Assembly: GCF_023073915.1 (NCBI RefSeq)
Contig: NZ_JADPKK010000020.1
Span: 197,001 to 261,000 of the forward strand
Length of the DNA: 64,000 bases
Direction of reading: 5' to 3'
Source of the DNA: Bradyrhizobium sp. 149
GTDB lineage: Bacteria > Pseudomonadota > Alphaproteobacteria > Rhizobiales > Xanthobacteraceae
Shown here: positions 43,697 to 52,932 of the stretch, one piece after another
How positions within the stretch are numbered: position 1 is the first letter of the stretch
How the letters are laid out: every line of letters begins with the position of its first letter
Translations under genes and position numbers: made by a program
The notes under the pieces: model-generated
Told to the model about the DNA's origin: nothing
Database searches by the model: none
The model's input: only the letters and a program-made list of their open reading frames with translations

Positions 43697-44866
43697 ATGT
43701 CTCATCAACAGGATCGACCAACGATCGTCGTTACCGGCATCGGCACGGTTACCGGATTCGGCTACGGCGTCGACGCGCTCAGGAATGGTTTGCTGGCAGG
43801 CCATAGCTGCGTCCGGCCTCAGCAACTCTTTGCCGAGCTCGACGGCGAAGCCAGCCTCTCCGGTCATATCGCGGATGCGCCGGAAGACGCGCCGGCGCGC
43901 GCCAATCACTTCATAAGAGCCGCGGTCGATGAGGCCTTGCGCGCGGCGTTGCTGCCATTGCCTCTGGCCGAGCTCTCCGTCTTTGTCGCATCGATCCACG
44001 GCAACATCGATACCTGGTGGCGAGCGCACATGAGTGGCGCCCCGACCGAGCCAGGTCTCTGGCAACTCGGGGCCGATATCTGGCCGTCCGTCGCCGAACG
44101 GACGAATGTTACCACGATCAGCACCGGGTGCACCTCCTCCGCGATGGCCATCGGACAGGCGCTCGATCATCTTCGCGCAGGTCTCGGGTCTGTCGCTGTG
44201 GTCGCCGCAACGGAAGCGCTAACGCCCTTCCTGCTGGAGGGCCTCAAGGCGCTACGTGTTCTTGGCAAAAAAGGTTGTCGCCCGTTCGACGCCAAACGGG
44301 ATGGATTTGTGGCTGGCGAAGGCGCTGCGGTGCTGGTCCTCGAAAGCCTGGTTCACGCGGAAAAGCGCGGCGCGAAACCGATTGCCGAGATCGCCGGGTT
44401 TGGCGCGTCGGCAGATGGGACGTCCTTCAGCGCGCCGGATTCAGCAGGTCGGGGTGTGGCGCGCGCCCTGGAGCTGGCGCTGTCCGATGCCAGGCTCGAG
44501 GCCCTGCCCGACAGCATCAATCCCCATGGATCGGGGACCAAACTGAACGACCAGGTCGAGTGCATGGCGATGGATCGGGTTTTTGGCGCCGGCGCTCGAG
44601 GTCGGATTGCGATTACCAGCTCCAAGCCGGCGATCGGCCATCTCTGCGGTGCTGCCGGCGCCATCGAAGTCATCTGCTCGATCCTGGGCATGCAGCATGA
44701 TCTCGTGCCCCCCATCCTCAATCTCGACCAGCCTGACCGTCACTTCGATAACTTCGACTTCGTGATGGGAGCGCCGCGCGCCCTGCGGCAGAACGCCGTG
44801 ATCTCGATGAACAGCGCGTTGGGCGGCACCAACAGCGCGGTGGTGATACGGCGGATGCGGAGTTGA
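43697..44866 (+). CDS. Beta-ketoacyl-ACP synthase (KAS II type, complete triad)
   Basis: A 389-residue condensing enzyme. Cys about 145 in ISTGCTSSAMA, His about 277 in INPHGSGTKLND and His about 314 in SSKPAIGHLCGAAG form the Cys-His-His triad. ALGGTNSAVV ends the fold. It should carry out the Claisen condensation, with the short Cys-less protein as partner. Last gene of the plus-strand operon. It differs enough from housekeeping FabF (starts MSHQQDRPTIVVTGIG) to be a dedicated enzyme. Confidence 0.9.
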   Translation: MSHQQDRPTIVVTGIGTVTGFGYGVDALRNGLLAGHSCVRPQQLFAELDGEASLSGHIADAPEDAPARANHFIRAAVDEALRAALLPLPLAELSVFVASIHGNIDTWWRAHMSGAPTEPGLWQLGADIWPSVAERTNVTTISTGCTSSAMAIGQALDHLRAGLGSVAVVAATEALTPFLLEGLKALRVLGKKGCRPFDAKRDGFVAGEGAAVLVLESLVHAEKRGAKPIAEIAGFGASADGTSFSAPDSAGRGVARALELALSDARLEALPDSINPHGSGTKLNDQVECMAMDRVFGAGARGRIAITSSKPAIGHLCGAAGAIEVICSILGMQHDLVPPILNLDQPDRHFDNFDFVMGAPRALRQNAVISMNSALGGTNSAVVIRRMRS

Positions 44867-44897
44867 GCACGGCAGCCCATCATGTGTCAGATCAACG

Positions 44898-45212
44898 TCA
44901 GTCCTGGGCATTCTCCCGGATGTAAGCCCATAATTGCTCGATCTCGATCGTTTCCAGCGTTCCGCGCCAGGGCGGCATCTGCGTGCCCTTGCCGTCCAAT
45001 ACGGAGATTTCGAAGCGATCGCGCTCGTTGCCGTTCAGTGTGCGCAAATCGAAGGAGATTCCTGCATTTTGCAGGCGCTCTCCGTGGCATTGCGCGCAGT
45101 GCGCGTCGTAAAGGCGTCGACCATTCTCGCTCGCAAGACCGTGCTGCGCGAATGCAACCGAGCTGATGATCGCAGGGAGCGCGACGATGGCGATTAAGCA
45201 AGAACGGTTCAT
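44898..45212 (-). CDS. Small periplasmic cytochrome c
   Basis: A 104-residue class I cytochrome c. A signal peptide of about 24 residues is followed by the heme site CAQCH (about 38-42) and a distal Met in MPPWRGTL. ATG at 45212 has a GGAG eight bases upstream; the open frame continues further but without a signal peptide. It is divergent from the PQQ dehydrogenase, for which it could be the electron acceptor. Confidence 0.82.
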   Translation of the reverse strand: MNRSCLIAIVALPAIISSVAFAQHGLASENGRRLYDAHCAQCHGERLQNAGISFDLRTLNGNERDRFEISVLDGKGTQMPPWRGTLETIEIEQLWAYIRENAQD

Positions 45213-45338
45213 GTGATCTCGCTCCGCAGGACGCTTCACCGGATCGTCGGACGCTGTCGAATGTAACATGCAACGGTCGGGATTAGACAAGGCAAGTGGC
45301 ATTGCCCGGATGGGTCTCGACAAAACTGGAGGAATGCC

Positions 45339-47111
45339 GTGTTTCGCTTCATCGCAGCTCTCATCACGCTACCCCTTTGTGCTCTTGCAGTCGGCGGCCC
45401 CGCCCAAGCTATCGATTTCAAGCCGGTGACCTCGGAAACACTTGCCGACCCGGATCCGGCTGATTGGTTGATGATCAACCGTACCTATGACGAACAGCGA
45501 TTTAGCCCGCTCAACCAAATCAACCGCAGCAATGTCGGCGAGTTGCGCGTGGCCTGGGTGCGTGGTCTTCCACAGGGCACGCAGGAATCGACCCCGCTCG
45601 TTCATCAAGGTGTGATCTATCTCATCGCACCCGGTGGCGGCGTTCAGGCACTTGACGGCAGCAATGGCGACCTAATCTGGGAGTATTGGCGGACTTACCC
45701 AAAGGACATGCTGAAGACAATTCCCCCGGCATCGTTCTCTCGGTCGAAGAATCTCGCGATATTCGAGGATCTCATCTATTTCGCCGCGCCCGACGGCTAT
45801 CTCGTCGCGCTCGATGCCCGCTCCGGAAAAGTCCGATGGGAGACAAAGGCGCACGACTACGCCGACGGCACCGAGCACACCGGCGGTCTGATGGTGGCGG
45901 ATGGCAAGCTGATCAGCAACCGGGCCTGCAGGATTCGCGCCGGCTGCTTCCTCGCGGCACACGATGCCGGATCAGGCAAGGAACTGTGGAGGTTCTACAC
46001 CACGCCGGCGTCCGAAGAGCCGGGCGCCGACAGCTGGGGCAATCTGCCGGACCAGCAGCGCGTTGCATCGTCCTGGGGCCTCCCGGGGTCCTACGATCCG
46101 AAACGGAGGATCACGTATTGGGCGATCGCCAACCCCACCCCCTACACTCGGCTCAAACGGCACGGCAGCACCGACGCGGTGTCCTTCACGGCACCGTCAG
46201 AGCTCTACAGCAATTCAACAGTCGCTCTCGACGTCGATACGGGCAAACTCAGCTGGTACTACCAGCATCTGCCCGGCGACGATTGGGACTCCGATCATAT
46301 TCACGAACGGACATTGCTACGCACCAAGGTGTCGCCCGATCCAAAGTTCGTGAAGTGGATCAATCCCACTTTACCAAAGGGCGAGGAGCACGATGTCGTC
46401 GTCGAGGTCGCGGAAGCCGGAGATATCTTTGTGCTCGATCGCGAGAGCGGCCGGTTTCTGTGGGCGCAGCCATTTCCGCTCGATATGCCACACCACACAT
46501 TGCAGTCGATCGACGTCGCGACCGGCCGCACCCAAATCAATGTCGACGCCATGTTGGGCAAGGACGGTGATCGCAGCATCATTTGCTCGTTCAATACGCG
46601 AAGTTGGTGGGCGACAAGTTACGACCCCGGCCGCAATGCACTTTACGTCCCGTTTCAGGACGCTTGCCTCGACATGACGGCCAACAACAAGTCACCGACG
46701 GGAGCGGGACCGCGCACGGGCATCAGGCGGCCCGGCGTCGACGAAAACGCTTATGCCGGGATCATGAAGATCGATCTTGCGACCGGCGAAATGACTCGGA
46801 TTCTCTCGCAAGCCTGGCCAGGCAATGGATCAGCGCTTGCAACCGGCGGCGATCTCCTGTTCTGGGGCGATCTCAACCGCCGCTTGCACGCGATCGATTC
46901 CGACAGCGGCAAGGTTCTCTGGGAGATACCGCTCGGCGGGATGATCGTTGCGAGCACGATCAGCTACGCGATCGACGGCAAACAGTACATTGCCGTACTT
47001 ACGGGAGATGGCCTGACCGGGACCGCGAACGTCCTTGCCGACGTTCCCAAGTTGAAAACGGTTCGCGGCCATAGCGCCATCTATGTCTTCGCACTGCCTG
47101 ACAAAGGATGA
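45339..47111 (+). CDS. PQQ-dependent dehydrogenase (periplasmic)
   Basis: A 590-residue quinoprotein. The signal peptide (about 24 residues) ends in AQA. Eight-bladed propeller repeats follow (for example WLMINRTYDEQRFSPLNQINRSNV, LVALDARSGKVRWE, LDVDTGKLSWYYQHLPGDDWDSD). The Asp in DDWDSDHIHE fits the catalytic position. The vicinal Cys pair of methanol dehydrogenases is absent; a CRIRAGC sits nearby. It probably oxidises an alcohol or sugar and passes electrons to the divergent cytochrome c. GTG start with GGAGG. Whether it belongs to the cluster is open. Confidence 0.83.
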   Translation: MFRFIAALITLPLCALAVGGPAQAIDFKPVTSETLADPDPADWLMINRTYDEQRFSPLNQINRSNVGELRVAWVRGLPQGTQESTPLVHQGVIYLIAPGGGVQALDGSNGDLIWEYWRTYPKDMLKTIPPASFSRSKNLAIFEDLIYFAAPDGYLVALDARSGKVRWETKAHDYADGTEHTGGLMVADGKLISNRACRIRAGCFLAAHDAGSGKELWRFYTTPASEEPGADSWGNLPDQQRVASSWGLPGSYDPKRRITYWAIANPTPYTRLKRHGSTDAVSFTAPSELYSNSTVALDVDTGKLSWYYQHLPGDDWDSDHIHERTLLRTKVSPDPKFVKWINPTLPKGEEHDVVVEVAEAGDIFVLDRESGRFLWAQPFPLDMPHHTLQSIDVATGRTQINVDAMLGKDGDRSIICSFNTRSWWATSYDPGRNALYVPFQDACLDMTANNKSPTGAGPRTGIRRPGVDENAYAGIMKIDLATGEMTRILSQAWPGNGSALATGGDLLFWGDLNRRLHAIDSDSGKVLWEIPLGGMIVASTISYAIDGKQYIAVLTGDGLTGTANVLADVPKLKTVRGHSAIYVFALPDKG

Positions 47112-47189
47112 CAAGGGCCGGGAGCCAGAGAACGCCAAATTTTCCGGTCGGACGATGGAGCGCACATTCAGCCTTGTCGCCTGCCCCGC

Positions 47190-49118
47190 TCAGCCGGCAT
47201 CATTCACACCATGCGCACTGCCGTCATCCTCGCCATGGCGGGCCAAGACCCATTCAACCACGCGGGCCGCGGCCATCTCAGGGGTCTCGTTCCGGCCATC
47301 GATGAGAATGTCGGGAGCCTGCGGCGCTTCATAGGGGCTGCCTATCCCGGTGAAGTTGGCAATGCCACCGGCCAGCGCCTTGGCATAGAGGCCCTTCGGA
47401 TCGCGCCGGATACATTCCTTGAGCGGGACGTCGACAAATATCTCGACGAATTCTCCGGGGAGGAGTTGCCCTCGGACCATTTCACGTTCGGCGCGGAACG
47501 GCGAGATGAAGCAACTCAGCACCACGAGGCCCGCCTCGGCCAGCAGCTTGGCGATCTCGCCGGCGCGGCGAATATTCTCCACGCGATCCGCGTCGGTGAA
47601 ACCAAGATCGCGGTTGACGCCATGGCGGATATTGTCGCCGTCGAGCAGCATGGTGTGGATACCTGCCTCGTGCAGCGCCTTCTCGACAAGATTGGCAATG
47701 GTCGATTTTCCGGAGCCGGAGAGCCCGGTGAACCACAACACACAGGGGGCCTGTTTCATCAACGAGGCCCGCGCCGTCTTGTCGACCAGATGTGCATGAC
47801 GGCGGATGTTGGAGGCGCGGCGCAGCCCGAATGCGATCATGCCGGCGCCCGCCGTTGCGTTACTGAGCCGATCGATCAAAATGAACGCGCCGGTCCGCGG
47901 ATTGTCCATGTAGGCGTCAAAGGCCACCGGGCTTGCGACCGAGAGATTGCACAAGCCAATCTCGTTGAGGTCGAGCGTCCGCCCCGGTCTCTGCGCCAGC
48001 GTATTGATATCGATCTTGTGCTTGAGCGTCGTCACCTGCGCCGGCAGCGTCCGGGTCCCGATCTTGAGAAGATAGGAGCGGCCCGGCAACAGCGGCTTCT
48101 CGTCCAGCCATAGCAGGTGGGCGCTGAACTGATCGGCAACCTCTGGCCGGGCGGCTGGCGCCACCAGAAGATCGCCGCGACCAATATCGATCTCGTCCTT
48201 GAGGGTGAGCGTCACCGCGTCGCCGGCGGTCGCACGGGGAAGATCCCTGTCGAAGGTAACGATGCGCTCAACCCGGCTGGATCGGCCCGAGGCCGCCACC
48301 ACCACCTCGTCTCCGACCGCGATCCGCCCCGAGGCCACTGTCCCGGCGTAACCGCGGAAATCCGCGTTGGGACGGCTCACCCGTTGTACCGGAAAGCGAA
48401 GCGGTAGCTGCCGTTCGTTCTGCGCAGCATCTACGGTTTCGAGGTGTCGCAGGAGCGAAGGGCCCCTGTACCATGGCGTCCGCGCCGACGCCGCGACGAC
48501 ATTGTCGCCATAACGCGCCGAGATTGGAATCGGCACCACCGCGCTGAAATCAAGTGCCGCCGCGAAACGGTGATAATCCGCTATGATGCGGCGGAACATT
48601 TCGTCGGCATCGGATACCAGGTCAATCTTGTTGACGGCCAGAACGATCGAGCGGATGCCAAGCAGCGAGCAGATGTAGCTGTGACGCATGGTCTGCGTCA
48701 GAATGCCCTTGCGCATGTCGACCAGCACCACGGCGAGGTCGGCAGTAGAGGCCCCTGTCGCCATGTTGCGCGTGTACTGCTCGTGCCCGGGCGTATCGGC
48801 GACGATGAAACTGCGCCGGGGCGTAGCGAAATAGCGATAAGCGACATCTATGGTGATGCCCTGCTCCCGCTCAGCCTCGAGACCGTCAACCAGCAGCGCA
48901 AGGTCGGCCTCCTCGCCGAGGGTACCGTGCCGGACACTGTCGCGCACCACTGCCGCCATCTGGTCGTCTTCGACCAGCTGGGAATCACAGAGCAGCCGGC
49001 CGATCAGGGTCGACTTGCCGTCATCAACCGATCCGCAGGTCAGAAAGCGGAGCAGGCTCTTTTCGGCCTTGACCGCCGGCGGCGGCGACACTGCACGGAC
49101 ATCGAGGGTGTCTTCCAT
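47190..49118 (-). CDS. cysNC: Sulfate adenylyltransferase large subunit/APS kinase fusion
   Basis: A 642-residue bifunctional protein that, with CysD, makes APS from sulfate and ATP and then PAPS. The CysN half has [15 protein letters not shown] (about residues 30-44), [12 protein letters not shown] and NKIDL of an EF-Tu-like GTPase. The APS kinase half begins about residue 450 with GLSGSGKST and includes [15 protein letters not shown] and [13 protein letters not shown]. The start overlaps the cysD stop by one base. Same architecture as rhizobial NodQ. PAPS feeds the two sulfotransferases in the window. Confidence 0.93.
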   Translation of the reverse strand: MEDTLDVRAVSPPPAVKAEKSLLRFLTCGSVDDGKSTLIGRLLCDSQLVEDDQMAAVVRDSVRHGTLGEEADLALLVDGLEAEREQGITIDVAYRYFATPRRSFIVADTPGHEQYTRNMATGASTADLAVVLVDMRKGILTQTMRHSYICSLLGIRSIVLAVNKIDLVSDADEMFRRIIADYHRFAAALDFSAVVPIPISARYGDNVVAASARTPWYRGPSLLRHLETVDAAQNERQLPLRFPVQRVSRPNADFRGYAGTVASGRIAVGDEVVVAASGRSSRVERIVTFDRDLPRATAGDAVTLTLKDEIDIGRGDLLVAPAARPEVADQFSAHLLWLDEKPLLPGRSYLLKIGTRTLPAQVTTLKHKIDINTLAQRPGRTLDLNEIGLCNLSVASPVAFDAYMDNPRTGAFILIDRLSNATAGAGMIAFGLRRASNIRRHAHLVDKTARASLMKQAPCVLWFTGLSGSGKSTIANLVEKALHEAGIHTMLLDGDNIRHGVNRDLGFTDADRVENIRRAGEIAKLLAEAGLVVLSCFISPFRAEREMVRGQLLPGEFVEIFVDVPLKECIRRDPKGLYAKALAGGIANFTGIGSPYEAPQAPDILIDGRNETPEMAAARVVEWVLARHGEDDGSAHGVNDAG

Positions 49119-50143
49119 CAAAAGTAGCCCTCGCGCTTCTTGCGCTCCATCGACTTGCTCTCGCAATGGTCGATCAGGCGACCCTGGCGCTCAGAGGTGG
49201 TCGAGGCCAGCATTTCGTCGATGATTTCGTCGACGTTGGTCGCCTCGGACTCGATCGCACCGCTGAGCGGGTAGCAGCCGAGCGTGCGGAAGCGAATCAT
49301 GCGCGTCTCCGGCCTCTCGCCCGAGTCGAGCGGAAGCCGCTCGTCGTCGACCATGATGAGCGCGCCGGAGCGGTGCACGACCGGGCGAGGCCTGGCAAAA
49401 TACAGCGGCACCACGGGAATGGATTCGGACGCAATGTAGGTCCAGACGTCGGTCTCGGTCCAGTTTGACAGCGGAAACACCCGAACCGACTCGCCATCGT
49501 GGATCGCTGTGTTGAACAGATTCCAAAGCTCGGGCCGCTGCCGCCGGGGATCCCAGACATGCTGCTTGCTGCGGAATGAGAACACCCTCTCCTTGGCGCG
49601 GCTTTTCTCCTCGTCACGGCGCGCGCCGCCGATCGCGGCATCGAAGCCATGGGCGTCTAGCGCCTGCTTCAGCCCCTCGGTCTTCATCACTTCGGTATGC
49701 AGTGCGGCCGAGGGGCCAAACGGACTAATGCCACGGGCAATCCCATCCCGGTTGACGTGGACAAGAAGATCGAGACCCAACTCGCGGGCCATGATGTCGC
49801 GGAAACTGATCATCTCCCTGAATTTCCACGTCGTGTCGACATGCAAAAGCGGAAACGGGATCTTCGCCGGAAAGAATGCCTTGCGCGCCAAATGCAGCAT
49901 GACGCCGGAATCCTTGCCGATCGAATATAGCATGACCGGCTTGCGAAACTCGGCGGCTACCTCGCGCAGGATCTCGATCGATTCCGCTTCCAGCCATCGC
50001 AGGTGCGGCATCAATTGAGGATGCTGTCCGTCGTCTCGACGTACGGCATAGCGGCGGATCGCCGCGACCAGCGAAGTTTCCACGCCGCCTGCCGGCGCGG
50101 ATTCACGATACTGCACGGGATCTGAGCACCCATGAACAATCAT
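49118..50143 (-). CDS. cysD: Sulfate adenylyltransferase small subunit
   Basis: A CysD/NodP-type ATP-PPi-loop enzyme. The P-loop is [25 protein letters not shown] and [14 protein letters not shown] follow, and the C-terminus KKREGYF is typical. The 341-residue frame is longer than common CysD (about 300); an internal ATG at 50011 ([12 protein letters not shown]) matches the usual N-terminus and may be the real start. It pairs with the coupled cysNC. Placement beside sulfotransferases rather than assimilatory cys genes suggests a role in metabolite sulfation. Confidence 0.92.
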   Translation of the reverse strand: MIVHGCSDPVQYRESAPAGGVETSLVAAIRRYAVRRDDGQHPQLMPHLRWLEAESIEILREVAAEFRKPVMLYSIGKDSGVMLHLARKAFFPAKIPFPLLHVDTTWKFREMISFRDIMARELGLDLLVHVNRDGIARGISPFGPSAALHTEVMKTEGLKQALDAHGFDAAIGGARRDEEKSRAKERVFSFRSKQHVWDPRRQRPELWNLFNTAIHDGESVRVFPLSNWTETDVWTYIASESIPVVPLYFARPRPVVHRSGALIMVDDERLPLDSGERPETRMIRFRTLGCYPLSGAIESEATNVDEIIDEMLASTTSERQGRLIDHCESKSMERKKREGYF

Positions 50144-50377
50144 TTGATGACTCGAATGTCAGGTCGAGCGCAGCATCTCTCTGGTCGACAGGGATCAAGC
50201 AAACCTCATTCTCTGCCTGCGCTCAACGAGAATTTGCCGCGCCGCGATTCCGCGAGACGATCCACTTGAGTCCTTGAAGATTCACTGGAATTCGTTGCGG
50301 GAAAAGCGCAACGTTTTCGCAAACACGATCCGATGTCGTGTCATCGCATCGCTCGTCCCGGCCCTCACGCGATCTAG

Positions 50378-50617
50378 CTATTGGTCTGGACGCGGCCTCC
50401 TTACGAAGAGCGCCGCCGTGCCGCAGGCCACGCAAAGCATACAGCATGCGATCAGGACCGCAGCATAGCTTCCGATCGGCTCCACACTGGCCGCAAAGGG
50501 CAACGGACCGACGGCTGCACCGGCAACGCCGAAGACGAAGGACGTACCCTTGATGGCGCCGAGATGATCGCGGCCCAGAGATGCCGACGCAGGCGGGCTC
50601 GCCCCCCTAGGTAACAA
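50378..50617 (-). pseudogene. MFS transporter C-terminal fragment
   Basis: A 79-residue open frame whose sequence (SLGRDHLGAIKGTSFVFGVAGAAVGPLPFAAS, then a helix SYAAVLIACCMLCVACGTAAL) matches the last two helices of an MFS transporter. No preceding helices are found in any frame upstream. It is a remnant left by rearrangement. The flanks 50144-50377 and 50618-50935 hold no supported gene. Confidence 0.6.
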
Positions 50618-50935
50618 CAGGAAGAACGATGCGCGCGAGCCCGGCGGTTTCTCAATTTTCAGGACTCACAACCGTGCACGTACCAGCCGCATCTCAACCT
50701 CATGCTTCGCGTCTGGCGTGAGAGGCGCTCCTCAGCTCCGCGACAGAGACACTCTGGTCCGGCCAACCAGCGACAACCCGGAATTCTGGCGCTGCTCTTC
50801 ATCTTTCTGTTCACCGTCACGCTTAACTGGTTCCCCGTTTCGGAAATCGTCGCCTGAGAGATTGTGCTCACTAGGCCTAGCCAGGGCAATACTACTAGGT
50901 CTTTGCGGTCGACGACGGCAGAGGAAAGTTGGGCC

Positions 50936-51304
50936 ATGTCGCCATTCTTGCTACCGGAGTACAGGTTCCTCTCTGGCAAAGCACGCAATTTCGGTTTGTG
51001 CGAAATCTCACTTGCTCCGTCGGGCAGAACAGTGGTTCATAGGATGCTGGCTCTAACCGCAGCAAGAGGAACCAGCGCAGTGACGGATGACGTAGAAATA
51101 TCCCCTGAGTTGTCAAAAATCGCGAAGCTCAATGGGGACTTCCGAAGGAACTACGGCCCACTACTCGGCGCATTTCTCTACCTGCGTTCAATTAATGCCG
51201 CCCGTGGCCGCTCCTGGTTTTGGGCTGGCTTACTTTCGGTCGCTTGCTCAGCGGCTCTGGGATGGCTCGCGAAGCACGGCTTCTCCTGTTTAGCCTCCTG
51301 GTGA
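50936..51304 (+). CDS. Hypothetical protein with C-terminal membrane helix
   Basis: About 122 residues with one hydrophobic segment near the C-terminus (about 95-112). A GAGGAAAG purine run precedes the ATG. No family is recognised, and the surrounding DNA is full of relics, so it may be non-functional. Confidence 0.3.
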   Translation: MSPFLLPEYRFLSGKARNFGLCEISLAPSGRTVVHRMLALTAARGTSAVTDDVEISPELSKIAKLNGDFRRNYGPLLGAFLYLRSINAARGRSWFWAGLLSVACSAALGWLAKHGFSCLASW

Positions 51305-51321
51305 TTGCACGAACAAGCGCG

Positions 51322-52273
51322 TCAGCCGTTTTGAAGCAAGTGATTGGGGTGCTCGCGTGCTGCTTCTGAGAACCTGATGGTTCTCTTTACCGCGCCACCG
51401 GTCGGCAACAGCACGCCATCGAGCACGTCCTTGTTATGCTCAGACAGCCTAACGGCCGCAACCCACCCCGCAGGCACGTGCGCATCACATTGAATGGTCC
51501 AATGCGGAGAATGAGTTGCTTCTTTTTCTGCTGTCCAGCGCGCAGCTCTGACCGAGACACAAGTGGCGCCATCGATTCGTAACGAATCTGTCCAGCCTCC
51601 CGTGCTCGTGTGGCACCGTGCCCGTCTAACGGCAGCTCCAATGCGAGACGCGAGCTGCGTCTTTTGATCAGACCAAAGAGGACGCGAATCCAGATACTCG
51701 TAGTTCCGATTCGGAGCGAAGCCGAGCAAGCGATAAAGGTTTCGCATGCTCCCGAAGTGGTTTGACACGTCGCCACACATGGCAGGCCGGACGTCCGATC
51801 AATTATCCCGATGCTCATCGCCCCTCCTTGAGCAAGGCTTTGTGCAAGCGGACAAGCATCTCTCCTTCAGTGAGGTCAACACGGCGCCCCTCAATGAACG
51901 TGGTAACTTTCGTGAAGACCTCTCGGGCAACTATTAGTTCAAGACTGCCCTCAGCCCTAATCCACTGTTCAGGGGGATTGTACGTTTGACGCAACTTCCA
52001 TGATCGCCGATTGAAAACCAAATTCCTGATGTAACTCTCATCTATAAGAATGGCGCCGACCATTACGCGTGTCCACGGCTTCCCAGTGCGGGTTCGCACC
52101 TTCTTTTTGTTTGGCTCCCAAGCGACGACCGTTTCACACTTCACTTCCAGCAACCGATCAAAAATCCATCCGACGATACCAAGCTCCTTTGGAGGGCCGG
52201 GACGCACTCGGATGTGATCCGTGGTGAGATACTTGCCCTCCCCTTGCTTGAGTACTCCCTTCGCGGAGTCTGC
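51322..52273 (-). pseudogene. Serine recombinase, 5'-truncated and frameshifted
   Basis: The remains of a large serine recombinase. Reading from 52273 down, GVLKQGEGKYLTTDHIRVRPGPPKELGIVGWIFD and the Recombinase-domain segment (GKPWTRVMVGAILIDESYIRNLVFNRRSWKL) are in one frame. The chain then changes frame near 51780-51818 and continues as YRLLGFAPNRNYEYLDSRP to the C-terminus at 51322. The catalytic resolvase domain is missing, and a stop codon lies at the 5' edge. It marks a past mobile-element event between the two biosynthetic regions. Confidence 0.8.
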
Positions 52274-52668
52274 CTAGAGGTCCATGAAGTAGTTAATATA
52301 CAGCGCGATCAAAGCAGGTTTATTGGCCACGGAGCATCCCGCATCAGAGCAGCGGAAACGTCGGTCCAGTTGAAGAAACCAAGGTGTCGCACGGATATCG
52401 AAGCGGCCGTTCCGCACCCGAGCGACACCAGGAAGACTCCAAGTAGGATCCAGGCGTAGGTGACGAGACTGACGTGCGCTCTCACGTGAGAGATTTTTCA
52501 GGCTCTGCCAAGCAGCTTGGCACCGCAGCGCACCCAAAACATCAACGGGAAAATTTGCCGCAAGTCTTCACACGCGCACCGCCACAGATTTGACTGAAAG
52601 TTGTAATTGCTATATCGCTCTACCTCAACTGCTATAAGAAAAAGTTCGTTACCGGGAACGCTACGGGA
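52274..52668. other. Non-coding gap
   Basis: No supported gene in 395 bases. Its right part, about 52560-52668, is AT-rich and could carry the promoter of the LuxR-type HTH gene. Confidence 0.45.
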
Positions 52669-52884
52669 ATGCTTATGGTGCAGCTTACCTATCGTGAAAG
52701 CGAATGCTTGGAATGGGCAGCGAAGGGAAAATCATCGTGGGACATTAGTGTTATACTTGAGATAAGCGAAAATACCGTCAATTTTCATCTCAAGAACGCG
52801 ATGAAAAAACTGGGAACGAATCGGAGGAGCGTTGCTCTCATAAGAGCGATTGAACTCAAGCTCATAGCTTCGACGCCCGCGTGA
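52669..52884 (+). CDS. Orphan LuxR-type HTH protein
   Basis: A 71-residue protein consisting only of a LuxR/GerE DNA-binding domain (LTYRESECLEWAAKGKSSWDIS, ISENTVNFHLKNAMKKLGTNRRSVAL). This is the form of the HTH found at the C-terminus of quorum-sensing LuxR proteins, but no autoinducer domain precedes it in any frame. It could be a real minimal regulator or the tail of a truncated gene. It sits at the edge of the second biosynthetic locus and might regulate it. Confidence 0.7.
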   Translation: MLMVQLTYRESECLEWAAKGKSSWDISVILEISENTVNFHLKNAMKKLGTNRRSVALIRAIELKLIASTPA

Positions 52885-52932
52885 AATAAGGCTCGCATCG
52901 TATTCGGATAATATCGTCGTGGTTGATGCGCG

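Noticed and set aside
47190..50143. nodPQ of a nodulation gene cluster
   Set aside because: No nodABC, nodD or nodH-like context recognised, and no nod box noticed by eye. Architecture alone does not separate NodPQ from CysD/CysNC.
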